A stretch of 64,000 nucleotides of DNA from Arenicellaceae bacterium (GTDB lineage Bacteria; Pseudomonadota; Gammaproteobacteria; Arenicellales; Arenicellaceae): NCBI GenBank assembly GCA_029246505.1, contig JAQWNC010000015.1:62001-126000 (forward strand), given 5' to 3'. A program made the translations under genes and the position numbers. Below, in pieces: positions 38,369 through 47,423 of this stretch; the first letter of the stretch is position 1; each line of letters begins with the position of its first letter. The notes below the pieces were generated by a model. That model was given only the letters and a program-made list of their open reading frames with translations. It was not told the DNA's origin and ran no database searches.

Positions 38369-39882
38369 GACAGAAATATTTTATACGCTGGATTATCTGT
38401 CTCTTCGGCATAATAATAGCCAAGCGCTTCAAGAAAACCTTCAAACGCAATGTGGTCATCTGGTGACACCTGAATACCACACAACACGCGGCCATAATCA
38501 GTCCCATGATTTCTATAATGAAACAGGCTGATATTCCATCGATCGCCCAAGGCGTCTAAAAAATTAACTAGCGCGCGCGGTCGCTCAGGGAAACGGAATC
38601 TAAATAATCGCTCATCCGATGCCGCACCAGAATGACCTCCGAGCATGTGGCGAACATGTACTTTAGCAATTTCATTATCAGTCAAATCTACAGCCGGATA
38701 TTTGGCTGTCTGTAATGTTTCCAAAACACTATTAAAATCACCAGAATTCTTCAGTTGAACGCCGACATAAATATTGGCGTTGTGTTGGTCAGAAAAACGA
38801 TAATTAAACTCGGTAATATTGAATGGTCCCAATGCTCGACAAAACTTTCTAAAACTGCCAGATTGCTCAGAGATAGTAACCGCGAAAATCCCCTCGCGAC
38901 GTTCACCAATTTCGGTTCGCTCAGCAATATGCTGGAGTCGATCAAAATTCATATTCGCACCAGACGCGATAGCCACAAGATCGATACCAGTGCGGTTATT
39001 TTCCTTCAACCATTTTTTTGCTCCGGCGACACTTAAAGCACCAGCGGGCTCCTGAATAGTTCGAGTATCCTCAAACACATCTTTGATCGCTGCACACATT
39101 TCGTCTGTACTAATTAAAACAATCTCATCCACCAACTCCTTGGCAATATCAAATGTTAACTCTCCAACTTGCTTTACCGCGACACCGTCGGCAAAAATAC
39201 CAACATCATCTAGTACTATCCGCTCGCCGGCGAGGATAGATCGGGCCATAGCATCCGCCTCTACTGGCTCGACACCGATAATTTTTATTTCAGGACGCAA
39301 GGCTTTTACGTAGCTAGCAATTCCCGCTATCAGCCCGCCACCGCCAATAGGAACAAATATAGCTTCTAGCTCACCTACGTGCTGATCGAGAATCTCTTTG
39401 CCAATGGTGCCCTGACCGGCAATAACTAGTGGATCATCATAAGGGCTGACAAAAGTTAAACCTTTCTCAGCAAGGATTTTCTCTGCTAACGCTTGCGCAT
39501 CACTGTAACTATCGCCATGAAGCACAACTTCTGCGCCGTAATTTTTAACCGCATCGACTTTAATTTTAGGAGTGGTAGCTGGCATTACAATAGTGGCCGT
39601 TGTTCCCAGCAGCTTTGCAGACATTGCAACGCCTTGAGCATGATTTCCCGCAGACGCGGCAATAACTCCTGCTTTTAACTGCTCAGCGGACAATTCAGCC
39701 ATTTTGTTGTAAGCGCCGCGCAGCTTAAATGAGAATACCGGCAGCTGGTCTTCTCTCTTAAGCCAAATTCGACTTTCAAAGCGTCGAGACAGATTTGCAG
39801 CGTAGTCCAGATTAGTAGGCTCAATCGCGTTATAAACACTGGATTGGTCAATCAAGTTTTTGTATGAATCGCTCATCGGCAT
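38365..39882 (-). CDS. ilvA: Threonine deaminase (biosynthetic)
   Basis: Converts threonine to 2-oxobutyrate, the first step to isoleucine. At 505 residues it has the full biosynthetic architecture: catalytic domain with the PLP lysine in SFKLRGAYNKM, the glycine-rich PIGGGGLIAGI, and two C-terminal ACT-like regulatory domains (about 325-500) that bind isoleucine/valine. It faces rpiA, as in many gammaproteobacteria, but a DUF547 pseudogene lies between. Confidence 0.96.
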   Translation of the reverse strand: MPMSDSYKNLIDQSSVYNAIEPTNLDYAANLSRRFESRIWLKREDQLPVFSFKLRGAYNKMAELSAEQLKAGVIAASAGNHAQGVAMSAKLLGTTATIVMPATTPKIKVDAVKNYGAEVVLHGDSYSDAQALAEKILAEKGLTFVSPYDDPLVIAGQGTIGKEILDQHVGELEAIFVPIGGGGLIAGIASYVKALRPEIKIIGVEPVEADAMARSILAGERIVLDDVGIFADGVAVKQVGELTFDIAKELVDEIVLISTDEMCAAIKDVFEDTRTIQEPAGALSVAGAKKWLKENNRTGIDLVAIASGANMNFDRLQHIAERTEIGERREGIFAVTISEQSGSFRKFCRALGPFNITEFNYRFSDQHNANIYVGVQLKNSGDFNSVLETLQTAKYPAVDLTDNEIAKVHVRHMLGGHSGAASDERLFRFRFPERPRALVNFLDALGDRWNISLFHYRNHGTDYGRVLCGIQVSPDDHIAFEGFLEALGYYYAEETDNPAYKIFLS

Positions 39883-39960
39883 TAAATTTTTACAGCGCCA
39901 GTTTAAGCGCGTTACAGTAACTCCAGATTCTACCCTGTCACCAGCTCACTTGTTTATACA

Positions 39961-40761
39961 ATGATTAAATTACTACAAACTTTTATTCTACTATCTGCCA
40001 GCGCACTACCTACCGCGATAGCATTGGAGCAAGCTATTCGCGTTTTTACTGAAAGCGATGAAACAAGCATCGTCGATATTGATCATACGCATTGGCAGGA
40101 ATTTTTGTCCGAAACAATAATCACGACACACCAATCCGGTATAAATCGTCTCGACTATTCTGCGGTGAGTCCGAAGCAAAAATCATTGCTAGCAAATTAT
40201 CTTATGTAAATGCGCAGTATTAACCCGAGGCCATACTCGCGAGTTTCCTAGTTCGTGTACTGGGTCAATTTATACAATGCGCTGACAGTCAGTATTGTCT
40301 TAGACCGCTATCCGATAGACTCGATTCGAGATATTAAATTTGGACTTTTCACATTCGAACCCTGGGAAAATAAAATACACCCTGTAGCAGGTTTGGAACT
40401 GTCGTTGGATGATAATTAGCACAAAATACTGCGGCCGATTTGGCAAGACCAGCGCATACATTACGCACTAAAGTGCGCCAGTATAGGTTACCCGAATTTA
40501 AAGGCTCATGCTTTCACCGCTACTAATACAAAAGAGCTGCTGAATCTGGCTGCTCGGCAATATATTAAACACCCTCGCGGTATAGCAATAAAGAATGGCA
40601 AACTGCATATTTACCATTGATACTTAGGAGATTTCGGTGGTGATGTCAATGGGATTATCAAACATATTAGTGAGTACGCTGAACCATCATTATTTGGACT
40701 GCTAAAACGAGCCTTTTACCGGTATGATCATACCTATGATTGGGATTTAAACAGACCGTAA
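39961..40761 (+). pseudogene. DUF547 family gene with four in-frame stop codons
   Basis: A single 267-codon frame encodes a DUF547 protein with a signal peptide (LLSASALPTAIA): WVNLYNALT, LDRYPIDSIRDI, IHYALKCASIG, DFGGDV and YDWDLN are all recognisable. It is interrupted by TAA (40207), TAG (40249), TAG (40417) and TGA (40618) but has no insertion or deletion. The TGA falls where the family has a tryptophan (xWYxxDF). The first 82 codons could still be translated, but the conserved domain could not. Confidence 0.88.
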
Positions 40762-40882
40762 TCATTGTTAAGCGACGTTGCAAATTAATCGCATACTGAA
40801 TGTCATCGGGTGCATACCACCGGAAAAACCTTGGTACCTTATTTTTAATGCCTATTCTTATGCCTAGGGGAGAAATAAAATA

Positions 40883-41539
40883 ATGTCTGCCAATCAACAA
40901 AAGCTAAATGCCGCCCGAGCTGCTATGGAGCATATCGAACGGGATTGGATAATCGGTGTCGGCACTGGTTCAACTGCGAATCACTTCATTGACGTGTTAG
41001 CAGAACACAAAGGGGAAATTGATGGCGCGGTAGCCAGCTCGGAAGCATCTGCGCAACGATTGACTAATCATGGCATCCGCGTGCTCGGTCTAGACCAAAC
41101 TGGCGATTTACCGGTCTATGTGGATGGTGCGGACGAAGCAACAAAGCACCTGCACCTTATAAAAGGCGGAGGTGCTGCTTTAACCAGAGAGAAAATTGTT
41201 GCTGCGGCTAGCAAAAAGTTTATTTGTATTGCTGATTTGTCAAAACTTGTGCCGGTTCTGGGGAAATTTCCACTACCAATCGAAGTCATTCCCATGGCCC
41301 GATCATACGTCGCGCGGCAGCTATTTAAACTAGGCGGTCGACCAGTGTTTCGCGATGGGTGCATCACAGATAATGGAAACGAAATACTTGATGTCCATGA
41401 TCTGGATATTCCCAATCCGGTAGAAATGGAAACCAAACTAAATCAAATTGTAGGAATCGTTACTAATGGTTTGTTTGCAGCAAGACCTGCAAATTTACTT
41501 ATCCTGGGCGAAGATAACCGAGTACAAGAGATAAGTTAA
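40883..41539 (+). CDS. rpiA: Ribose-5-phosphate isomerase A
   Basis: Interconverts ribose 5-phosphate and ribulose 5-phosphate in the non-oxidative pentose phosphate pathway. The 218 residues show [19 protein letters not shown] with the catalytic aspartate, and [12 protein letters not shown] with the catalytic glutamate/lysine region. GGGAGA precedes the ATG. The length is normal (E. coli 219). Confidence 0.97.
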   Translation: MSANQQKLNAARAAMEHIERDWIIGVGTGSTANHFIDVLAEHKGEIDGAVASSEASAQRLTNHGIRVLGLDQTGDLPVYVDGADEATKHLHLIKGGGAALTREKIVAAASKKFICIADLSKLVPVLGKFPLPIEVIPMARSYVARQLFKLGGRPVFRDGCITDNGNEILDVHDLDIPNPVEMETKLNQIVGIVTNGLFAARPANLLILGEDNRVQEIS

Positions 41540-41877
41540 TGACAACCCATATAGAAAAAAGCTCTATTTAGAATTATGTCCTCTCAATATTCTGATATGC
41601 GATGTCGCACTTGCGCCTCAAATTTTGCGGCAAAAACCGCGCCCAGAGATATTAAAACTTTGATTGCCATAATATTGCCGTTAAAGCAATACCGCCGCCA
41701 AGGATGCTACAGGCAAAGTTGGCATATTGATAAAAACTTCACTACGCACACTCCGTGTACTATTTTGGATGCCATTTTGAACATTTTCATCTATGAGTTA
41801 GCGAAAAGTATTACTAACGAATCATACGAAATAGTCGAAACGAAGCAAGTTAAAATAGAACAAACATTGGTTTGAAA

Positions 41878-42682
41878 CTACCGAACCCAACCAACAAGAA
41901 CACGCAGCATCGACATCGGTAGTATCGTTCGGTGAAATTCTCGGCAATACAGACGGCTAATAGCCTCTGTAGCCAAAACGAATACCGCCGACATACCGGA
42001 AATAGAATTGGCCACGGCCACTACCGAGACTATCGCATCACAAAGCGAAACTGAGCCGGTAGCAAACACCCTCGCACTCAGTAGCGACCCTAGACCCAAT
42101 GATGCTAGCGACCTGTTTCAACCGGGCCAGAACGGGAACACTGCATTGGCGCAATTCGAAACGTCGAGTGCACCTCCTGCTACAAACATTTCTGTAGAAC
42201 CAAAAGATAATGCCGATAACAATAACCAGGTTCAAATGCTTTCCGAAGAGCAACCATTAGCAGGTTTAGTCGCCGATGACCAAAACATTGAAAATCTCCC
42301 GACAGAAAATCAGATAAGTAATTCCCCACCGGTAATAGATTCAAATGATAACGCCAGTAATCATGAACGGTTGTGAATATTTGAACAAGCGGCTGAGCAA
42401 TTTACATTACAAATCGGAAGCTATAAAACACCTAATACTTCCCAAGCCGCCCCATCAGAGCTAGAATTAACCTTGGATCCACTCTTAAAACATCGGCAAA
42501 GCAGCGATGATAAATGGCAATACCTACTGTATGGATCATACCAAACAATTGAATTAGCCGAGGCTGCCGCGAAAACTTTGAGCCTGAAAGGCCCATGGAT
42601 TAGAACTTTTGAGAGTCTTCAAAAAAATCGCTGTAAGGCGGTTGATGCAAGCTCTGCAGAGCCGACTTACTGTAAATCCTGA
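41878..42682 (+). pseudogene. DamX-like SPOR-domain protein, disrupted
   Basis: From about 41940 one frame encodes a disordered, acidic Ser/Thr/Asn-rich linker, then a SPOR domain (FTLQIGSYK, WQYLLYGSYQTIELAEAAAKTL, GPWIRTFESLQ). SPOR domains bind denuded septal peptidoglycan. A TGA at 42374-42376 replaces the tryptophan expected just before the SPOR start in DamX relatives, and the linker continues 5' in another frame (41878-41935). No intact N-terminus with a membrane span is found. The 340 bp upstream (41540-41877) show nothing I can identify and may be further debris. Confidence 0.7.
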
Positions 42683-42757
42683 AAAATTTGGTCTATGCCT
42701 AGAGCAAGTAAAGCCGCAGATCAACAATACCCTAAGTCAGCAAGACTGAATTTATTC

Positions 42758-43873
42758 TTAGCGCTGCGGGGTATGTTGTAAGGATCCAGACATAATTTGT
42801 TTAAACGCATCAAATGACGGCATTTTTCGCAATCTTTCGCCGCGACTATCTACTAGACCATAGCCGGGGTTAACTAACTGCCACCAATAAACTCGCTCGA
42901 CCCACCCGGTTTGCCAGGCAATTTGATAATACAACTTTAAGTAAGTAGCCTGAGTCGCTTCATCGACCGTACGTGATGAGTGTCCGGAATTCGGTGTATA
43001 CGGCTGGGTGTTGAGCAGGGGCCAGTTGGTCTCGGTTATCCAAAGCTCGTCAGTGCATCTGTTACCAAGACTTGCCATCGCTTTAAACAACCGCAGTTTA
43101 TTTTCTAGGTCAAAGACCCCGTACTGCGCATTCCAAGGTGAGTGTCGCCTATTTACATATAACTCGGCAGCTATCGCATCCAACTGATAGTCGGCAAAGT
43201 TGAAGGCTGTTCGCCAAGCAAGTAAAGGCTCAAAATCAATAACCGAAGAGCCAAGAACCTTCAGGCCGGTCGGCCGTAATTCTTCAGCGATACTCTGTAA
43301 AGCGATATAATCGCGCGTACTACGGCAACCCCATTTGCTGCGATTAACAGCATTAGCGATCCATACCGCCTCGCAGACCGCGCCGTCGTCAAGCCCGCCA
43401 AATATCTGTTTTAGCTGGCGTCGCCAGTTAGTCAAATTTTGCACTGAATCACGATTCTGCAAAATATTGACAACAAATCGACAGCCTTCAAACTTTTCCA
43501 TCCAGGTACGATAATCGTCTATTCGATGAGACTCCCAACATGGAATTCGAACTAAAAGGTTTTTCACCCCTAGCTCAGCTACCATTTCTACTAATTGTTG
43601 GTTATAACCAGCTAGCGGTGAAACACTTAAACCTACAAAATCACGCACGGGAATGTCTCGACAGCTTTTACTTAAGCTCCAATACTTGAGCAATAGCGGC
43701 AGCGCCCCATACACGGCGGCTCCGGAAACTTTTGCGTATTCTATTAACTGACGCGCCCTTAAACGAGGCTTGGCAACCGCTTGGAGCTTATATGGTTGAC
43801 AAGAATATCGATCCCACCATTTTGGCGGTGGCTCAAACACTATTGGCCTTCGTGGCAAATCGCGGCCCGACAC
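42758..43873 (-). CDS. Glycoside-hydrolase-like (clan A type) protein
   Basis: A 371-residue protein resembling TIM-barrel glycosidases: FVGLSVSPLAGYNQQ near barrel strand 1, LLVRIPCWES, and a late strand WITETNWPLL whose glutamate would be the nucleophile. Where clan A enzymes have NE(P/V) for the acid/base, this protein has ANAVNRSKWG, so the general acid may be missing. There is no signal peptide; the Arg/Trp-rich N-terminus is unusual. Similar proteins occur near lipopolysaccharide genes, but the context here gives no clue. Confidence 0.55.
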   Translation of the reverse strand: MSGRDLPRRPIVFEPPPKWWDRYSCQPYKLQAVAKPRLRARQLIEYAKVSGAAVYGALPLLLKYWSLSKSCRDIPVRDFVGLSVSPLAGYNQQLVEMVAELGVKNLLVRIPCWESHRIDDYRTWMEKFEGCRFVVNILQNRDSVQNLTNWRRQLKQIFGGLDDGAVCEAVWIANAVNRSKWGCRSTRDYIALQSIAEELRPTGLKVLGSSVIDFEPLLAWRTAFNFADYQLDAIAAELYVNRRHSPWNAQYGVFDLENKLRLFKAMASLGNRCTDELWITETNWPLLNTQPYTPNSGHSSRTVDEATQATYLKLYYQIAWQTGWVERVYWWQLVNPGYGLVDSRGERLRKMPSFDAFKQIMSGSLQHTPQR

Positions 43874-43970
43874 GGCCGGTTAATATTCTAACGGCACGTA
43901 TGTTTTTGCTATAGATTGTCATCGTTCGACTATAATATAGTCTGACAGCCAAACGCACCAGCAGCGACCA

Positions 43971-44165
43971 ATGCTAGAAGAGACCAGTCTGCCCTGTCCA
44001 TATTGTGGAGAACCATTAAATTTATTAATCGACATTTCAACCGGTGATCAAAATTATGTTGAGGATTGCCAAGTCTGTTGCCGGCCGATTGAATTTTCTC
44101 TATGCACTTGGCGCGAAAACGGAAATATAAAGTATCAGCTTGGCTTAAAAACAGACAACGATTAA
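43971..44165 (+). CDS. CPXCG motif-containing cysteine-rich protein
   Basis: A 64-residue protein with CPYCGEP (residues 9-15) and a second cysteine pair (DCQVCCRPI), a probable zinc ribbon. The family is small and widespread in gammaproteobacteria, with unknown function. Its 3' end overlaps the convergent trmB by 4 bp. Confidence 0.88.
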   Translation: MLEETSLPCPYCGEPLNLLIDISTGDQNYVEDCQVCCRPIEFSLCTWRENGNIKYQLGLKTDND

Positions 44166-44848
44166 GTTCTGACAAATAGTATATCCCGGACCTGATGTCC
44201 TAACCGTTCACCGCGAGCTTCATATTTAGTCAAGGGTCGCCAATTTGGCCGTGCTGCATACGCTTTCGCAGTATTTTCAAAACTCGAATGTGTGTTTAAT
44301 AATTCGAGCACTTCATCAGCATACGGCTCCCAATCAGTAGCAATATGAAGCTCCCCTTTAGAGGTTAGAACACGCGACAATGTATCTAAAAACCCTCTAT
44401 TAATTAGTCTACGTTTAATATGTCGCTTCTTTTGCCATGGGTCCGGGAAAAAAATTTGTACTCTGGAAAGTGAGCCTAATGACAGTTGTTGCTCAAACAC
44501 CATCACGGCATCATCTAAAGATACACGTATATTATTTAGCGCGCGCTGCTGCACCTGAACAAGCAAACTACCGACACCAGGTTGGTAAACTTCGATGCCT
44601 AGGAAATTTGAATCTGGCGCCGCTTCAGCCATGTCCGCCAATGACTGACCATTACCAAAACCGATTTCACAAACCACAGGGTTCTCATCGCCAAATAATA
44701 ATCTGAAATCTAATTTTCCATCGGCCAACGAAACCCCCAACAAAGGCACTTGTTGATCCAAAGCTCGTTGCTGCCCTGCAGTAATACGACCCTCACGACG
44801 CACAAAACTACGTATCGGCCGATGTTGTTTATTGATAGCGTTTGACAA
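44162..44848 (-). CDS. trmB: tRNA (guanine-N7)-methyltransferase
   Basis: Methylates G46 in the variable loop of tRNAs using SAM. The 228 residues show CEIGFGNGQSL (SAM motif I), the acidic LGIEVYQPG, FPDPWQKKRH (tRNA/catalytic motif) and TDWEPYADE. The start appears to be TTG at 44848. The 292-bp interval to fdxA holds a tandem repeat (45009-45059) and otherwise nothing recognisable; no thiG lies next to trmB, as it does in Pseudomonas. Confidence 0.95.
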   Translation of the reverse strand: MSNAINKQHRPIRSFVRREGRITAGQQRALDQQVPLLGVSLADGKLDFRLLFGDENPVVCEIGFGNGQSLADMAEAAPDSNFLGIEVYQPGVGSLLVQVQQRALNNIRVSLDDAVMVFEQQLSLGSLSRVQIFFPDPWQKKRHIKRRLINRGFLDTLSRVLTSKGELHIATDWEPYADEVLELLNTHSSFENTAKAYAARPNWRPLTKYEARGERLGHQVRDILFVRT

Positions 44849-45008
44849 AAATTTAACCGTTAGTATGGAAAGCGCAAAATTCTAACAGCTCAAGTCGGTT
44901 CAATCAGTCCAAATAAGCATTGCGTCGGCTCCAGACAATAAGTAACGGTATATCTCCCAGCCTGCGCCGTTAATAATTACTGTTTGTCCTGCCCACGCAT
45001 GCATTACG

Positions 45009-45059
45009 TATTCTCTAGGATACTATAATTAATTTATTCTCTGGGATACTATAATTAAT
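45009..45059 (+). repeat. Tandem 26-bp repeat carrying duplicated -10 element, upstream of fdxA
   Basis: Two 25-bp copies with a 26-bp period, TATTCTCT(a/g)GGATACTATAAT followed by TAAT, differ at one base. Each carries a TATAAT (45024-45029 and 45050-45055), so the fdxA promoter seems to have been duplicated. The second -10 is about 85 bp upstream of the fdxA start. Confidence 0.75.
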
Positions 45060-45140
45060 CTACATTACTGTAGCGTCGCACTTGATTTCAGTGTTCGCTT
45101 GTAATAGTTTTCGACCCAACGAAATCGAAGAGAATATCTA

Positions 45141-45464
45141 ATGACATACGTAGTTACCGACGATTGCATTCGCTGCAAATTAACTGATTGTGTTGAAGTT
45201 TGTCCGGTGGATTGTTTCCACGAAGGACCCAACATGCTGGTAATCGACCCAGATGAATGTATTGACTGCTCGCTTTGCGAACCCGAGTGCCCTGTCGAAG
45301 CCATTTATTCGGAAGATGAATTACCGGATGGCAAAGAAGAATTTCTAGCGCTCAATACCGAGCTTTCAGCAAATTGGCCAGTAATTAACGAATCAAAAGA
45401 TCCTCTACCAGAATGGGAAGATTGGAAAGATAAAGAAGGAAAACTTGAGTACCTGGAACGTTAA
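45141..45464 (+). CDS. fdxA: Seven-iron ferredoxin (3Fe-4S/4Fe-4S)
   Basis: The 107 residues match Fdx[19 protein letters not shown] near the N-terminus and [16 protein letters not shown] following, supplying cysteines for one 3Fe-4S and one 4Fe-4S cluster, then the family's long helical tail (LPEWEDW). A soluble low-potential electron carrier. A duplicated promoter-like repeat lies upstream. The 230 bp after it contain only a 39-codon frame at 45546 that I could not place. Confidence 0.96.
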   Translation: MTYVVTDDCIRCKLTDCVEVCPVDCFHEGPNMLVIDPDECIDCSLCEPECPVEAIYSEDELPDGKEEFLALNTELSANWPVINESKDPLPEWEDWKDKEGKLEYLER

Positions 45465-45692
45465 ACAGGAACTATTTAGCAGTTGTACAAAGCTAACCTA
45501 TTGAACCGGAAATAAAATATCGCTTCCACATAACTGTATAGAGCAATGGCAAATACACACGTAATGCCCGGCCTTATTTCAAAGCTAGGTGAGCTATTAA
45601 GACAAATAGACTATCACCAAATTCAGATCAATAAGAAGGCCCTACGCAAGCGGGCGGTATTGTGAAAGAGATAGATCGTGATGGTCTAGTGA

Positions 45693-45902
45693 TCAATTGG
45701 AACTTGGTTTAAGTGGCTTATATTTTCGTTTAGCCCCTTTTTGCTCGGCAAGATATACCGCCTTCATTGACAGAGACTTGCCATTTTCATCACGATAAAC
45801 GCCAACCCCCAAATCAACTTTATTAATATTCTGATCTTGTCGGTACTGCTCCATTATTACGCCGATGGGGCCTTCCGGTAGGATGCTTAAATTCTCAAAC
45901 AT
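45693..45902 (-). pseudogene. N-terminal stub of aspartate/aromatic aminotransferase
   Basis: Sixty-nine codons match the start of AspC/TyrB (MFENLSILPEGPI, VDLGVGVYRDENGK, KAVYLAEQK) and then stop; the other roughly 330 residues, including the PLP lysine, are absent. The neighbouring 45465-45692 shows no continuation. A truncated remnant. Confidence 0.85.
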
Positions 45903-46128
45903 AGATCACTTAAAAAGAAACTGTACCGAGTTAGATGCTTTCAACTTAAAAACAATTTTTTATTATTAATATCAATGATTAACCTTATTTATTTAATTAA
46001 ATTAATGAGCTATTAGTAAAAACTTATACTCGTTTAACTAATAGCTTGATAGAATTAACTCTCATGCCTATGAAAAGCATGACATTTTTGAGGAAAATAT
46101 ATCGAAACATAAGTAAAGTAAAACTATT

Positions 46129-47322
46129 ATGAACATAAATTATACTAAAAAAGTTAAGCATTGGATTGCTAGTGCTATCGGGGTCGTGCTAATTGCCTCG
46201 ATTGCACCGGTCTCTGCACAAGTCTACAAAGACGTAACGAGATTGGGTACCAACCAAGCAATATGCACACCTGGCATCCAATCAGGTGGCGAATTACAAG
46301 CGTTTTTTGCAAACAACCCACAAGCTCTTCAGAATATTTTAGCCAGTGCCGGGTGGTCCGGAAATCCACAAGATTTAATAGATGCGGTCGCTGCTGGTGA
46401 TTTCTCCAAAAAACTTTATGCCCCAGGTACCGAGTTTGAATGGATGTCGGCGCGTCAAAGCGGTAGCGAAGCAGCATTACCCTACCGACGTTGGGCTGGT
46501 AGTGAAGCGTTTGAGGGATTTGAGGTCAACGTTGTTTCAAACTGTCAACAGCACCAAATTGTAATCCCTAACGCCTGCTGCAATGTATCCTTAATTGCGT
46601 CTAGTCCGGTAGCCGTTGGCCAACCAAATCTAACCACGTCTATATCAGGCGATACTTTAACCGTGTGTTCAGATGAAGGCGCTGCTTTGAAGCTGGTTTA
46701 TCCATCTGGCCAAACACAAACACTTGTGCTTGATGACAATAGCTGCTGGAGTGGAGTCCTTCCAGCTGGTTCTTACTCTCTGGAGGCTGAGGCCCCCGAA
46801 CAATGTGGAACTGGCGTGGCTAGAGCCTCTGCCACTATCGCTGCAGCTGCAGTTGCATCCAAGAGTGTTCTCATTCCTTATATAGGTGCGTTCTACGGTA
46901 CAGAAACCCGCTTACGTTTCGAACAAGCCTTGAATATGGGCATACGTGATTCATCTGGTGTCACAGGTATAAAAGCAGGAATTCTGAGCCCAATTAACGA
47001 AACCTTAAGCTTGTTTGTACAAGGCGGTTACATTAGCCGCGACGGTATAAATCAAGGAAATATCTATCCCGAAAATAATTTATTTCTCGACATTGGGCTT
47101 GAGAAAAGCGTTGGTGGCAGTGGCTTCATCGGTGGCGGCATAGGTGTATGGAATATCGATGATGGTGATTTTGATGATGGCTCAATCTTTATACACGGTG
47201 GATCAAATATCGGAAACACACCGCTACAATGGTTTGTCGAAGGCCGTTCATTTATTGACGACATTGAAGACAATAAAGTTGACGACATGGTGTCGGCTGG
47301 AATTCGGTACCTATTTAAGTAA
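46129..47322 (+). CDS. Unknown secreted protein with C-terminal beta-barrel-like domain
   Basis: A 397-residue protein with a signal peptide (cleavage near VSAQ). Residues 30-150 form a domain with CNVS-type cysteine pairs (ICTPG, SNCQQH, NACCNVS), followed by an immunoglobulin-like stretch with two cysteines (TVCSDEGA, NSCWSG). From about 240 to the end, alternating polar/apolar strands finish in a terminal aromatic-basic (IRYLFK), typical of outer-membrane beta-barrels. I do not recognise the family. It has a clear downstream terminator and a 226-bp AT-rich upstream region, so it is transcribed alone. Confidence 0.7.
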   Translation: MNINYTKKVKHWIASAIGVVLIASIAPVSAQVYKDVTRLGTNQAICTPGIQSGGELQAFFANNPQALQNILASAGWSGNPQDLIDAVAAGDFSKKLYAPGTEFEWMSARQSGSEAALPYRRWAGSEAFEGFEVNVVSNCQQHQIVIPNACCNVSLIASSPVAVGQPNLTTSISGDTLTVCSDEGAALKLVYPSGQTQTLVLDDNSCWSGVLPAGSYSLEAEAPEQCGTGVARASATIAAAAVASKSVLIPYIGAFYGTETRLRFEQALNMGIRDSSGVTGIKAGILSPINETLSLFVQGGYISRDGINQGNIYPENNLFLDIGLEKSVGGSGFIGGGIGVWNIDDGDFDDGSIFIHGGSNIGNTPLQWFVEGRSFIDDIEDNKVDDMVSAGIRYLFK

Positions 47323-47360
47323 GCTCTTAATATAGCTGGTAATAAAATCTATAATGAAAA

Positions 47361-47388
47361 ACGGTGCCAATTGCGGCACCGTTTTTTT
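47361..47388 (+). terminator. Intrinsic terminator after the secreted protein gene
   Basis: Stem ACGGTGCC / GGCACCGT with a 6-nt loop, followed by a run of seven T. About 40 bp after the stop codon at 47322. Confidence 0.93.
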
Positions 47389-47423
47389 ATCTAAGTTAAA
47401 TAGACTAGCCACCTTCTGGACGA

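Noticed and set aside
41576-41875. 100-codon open frame after rpiA
   Set aside because: Composition looks random (many Cys/Arg/Thr), with no domain, signal peptide or ribosome site; it lies in a degraded region.
39961-42682. Idea that UGA encodes tryptophan in this organism
   Set aside because: Several intact genes end in TGA within ATGA overlaps (ftsE/ftsX, cutA/dsbD, aroQ/prmA, ilvA/PPTase, metH N/C), and the affected genes also contain TAA and TAG stops.
45546-45665. 39-codon frame (MANTHVMPGLISKLG...) between fdxA and the aminotransferase stub
   Set aside because: I could not match it to any family and it has no convincing context; it is probably part of the local gene debris.
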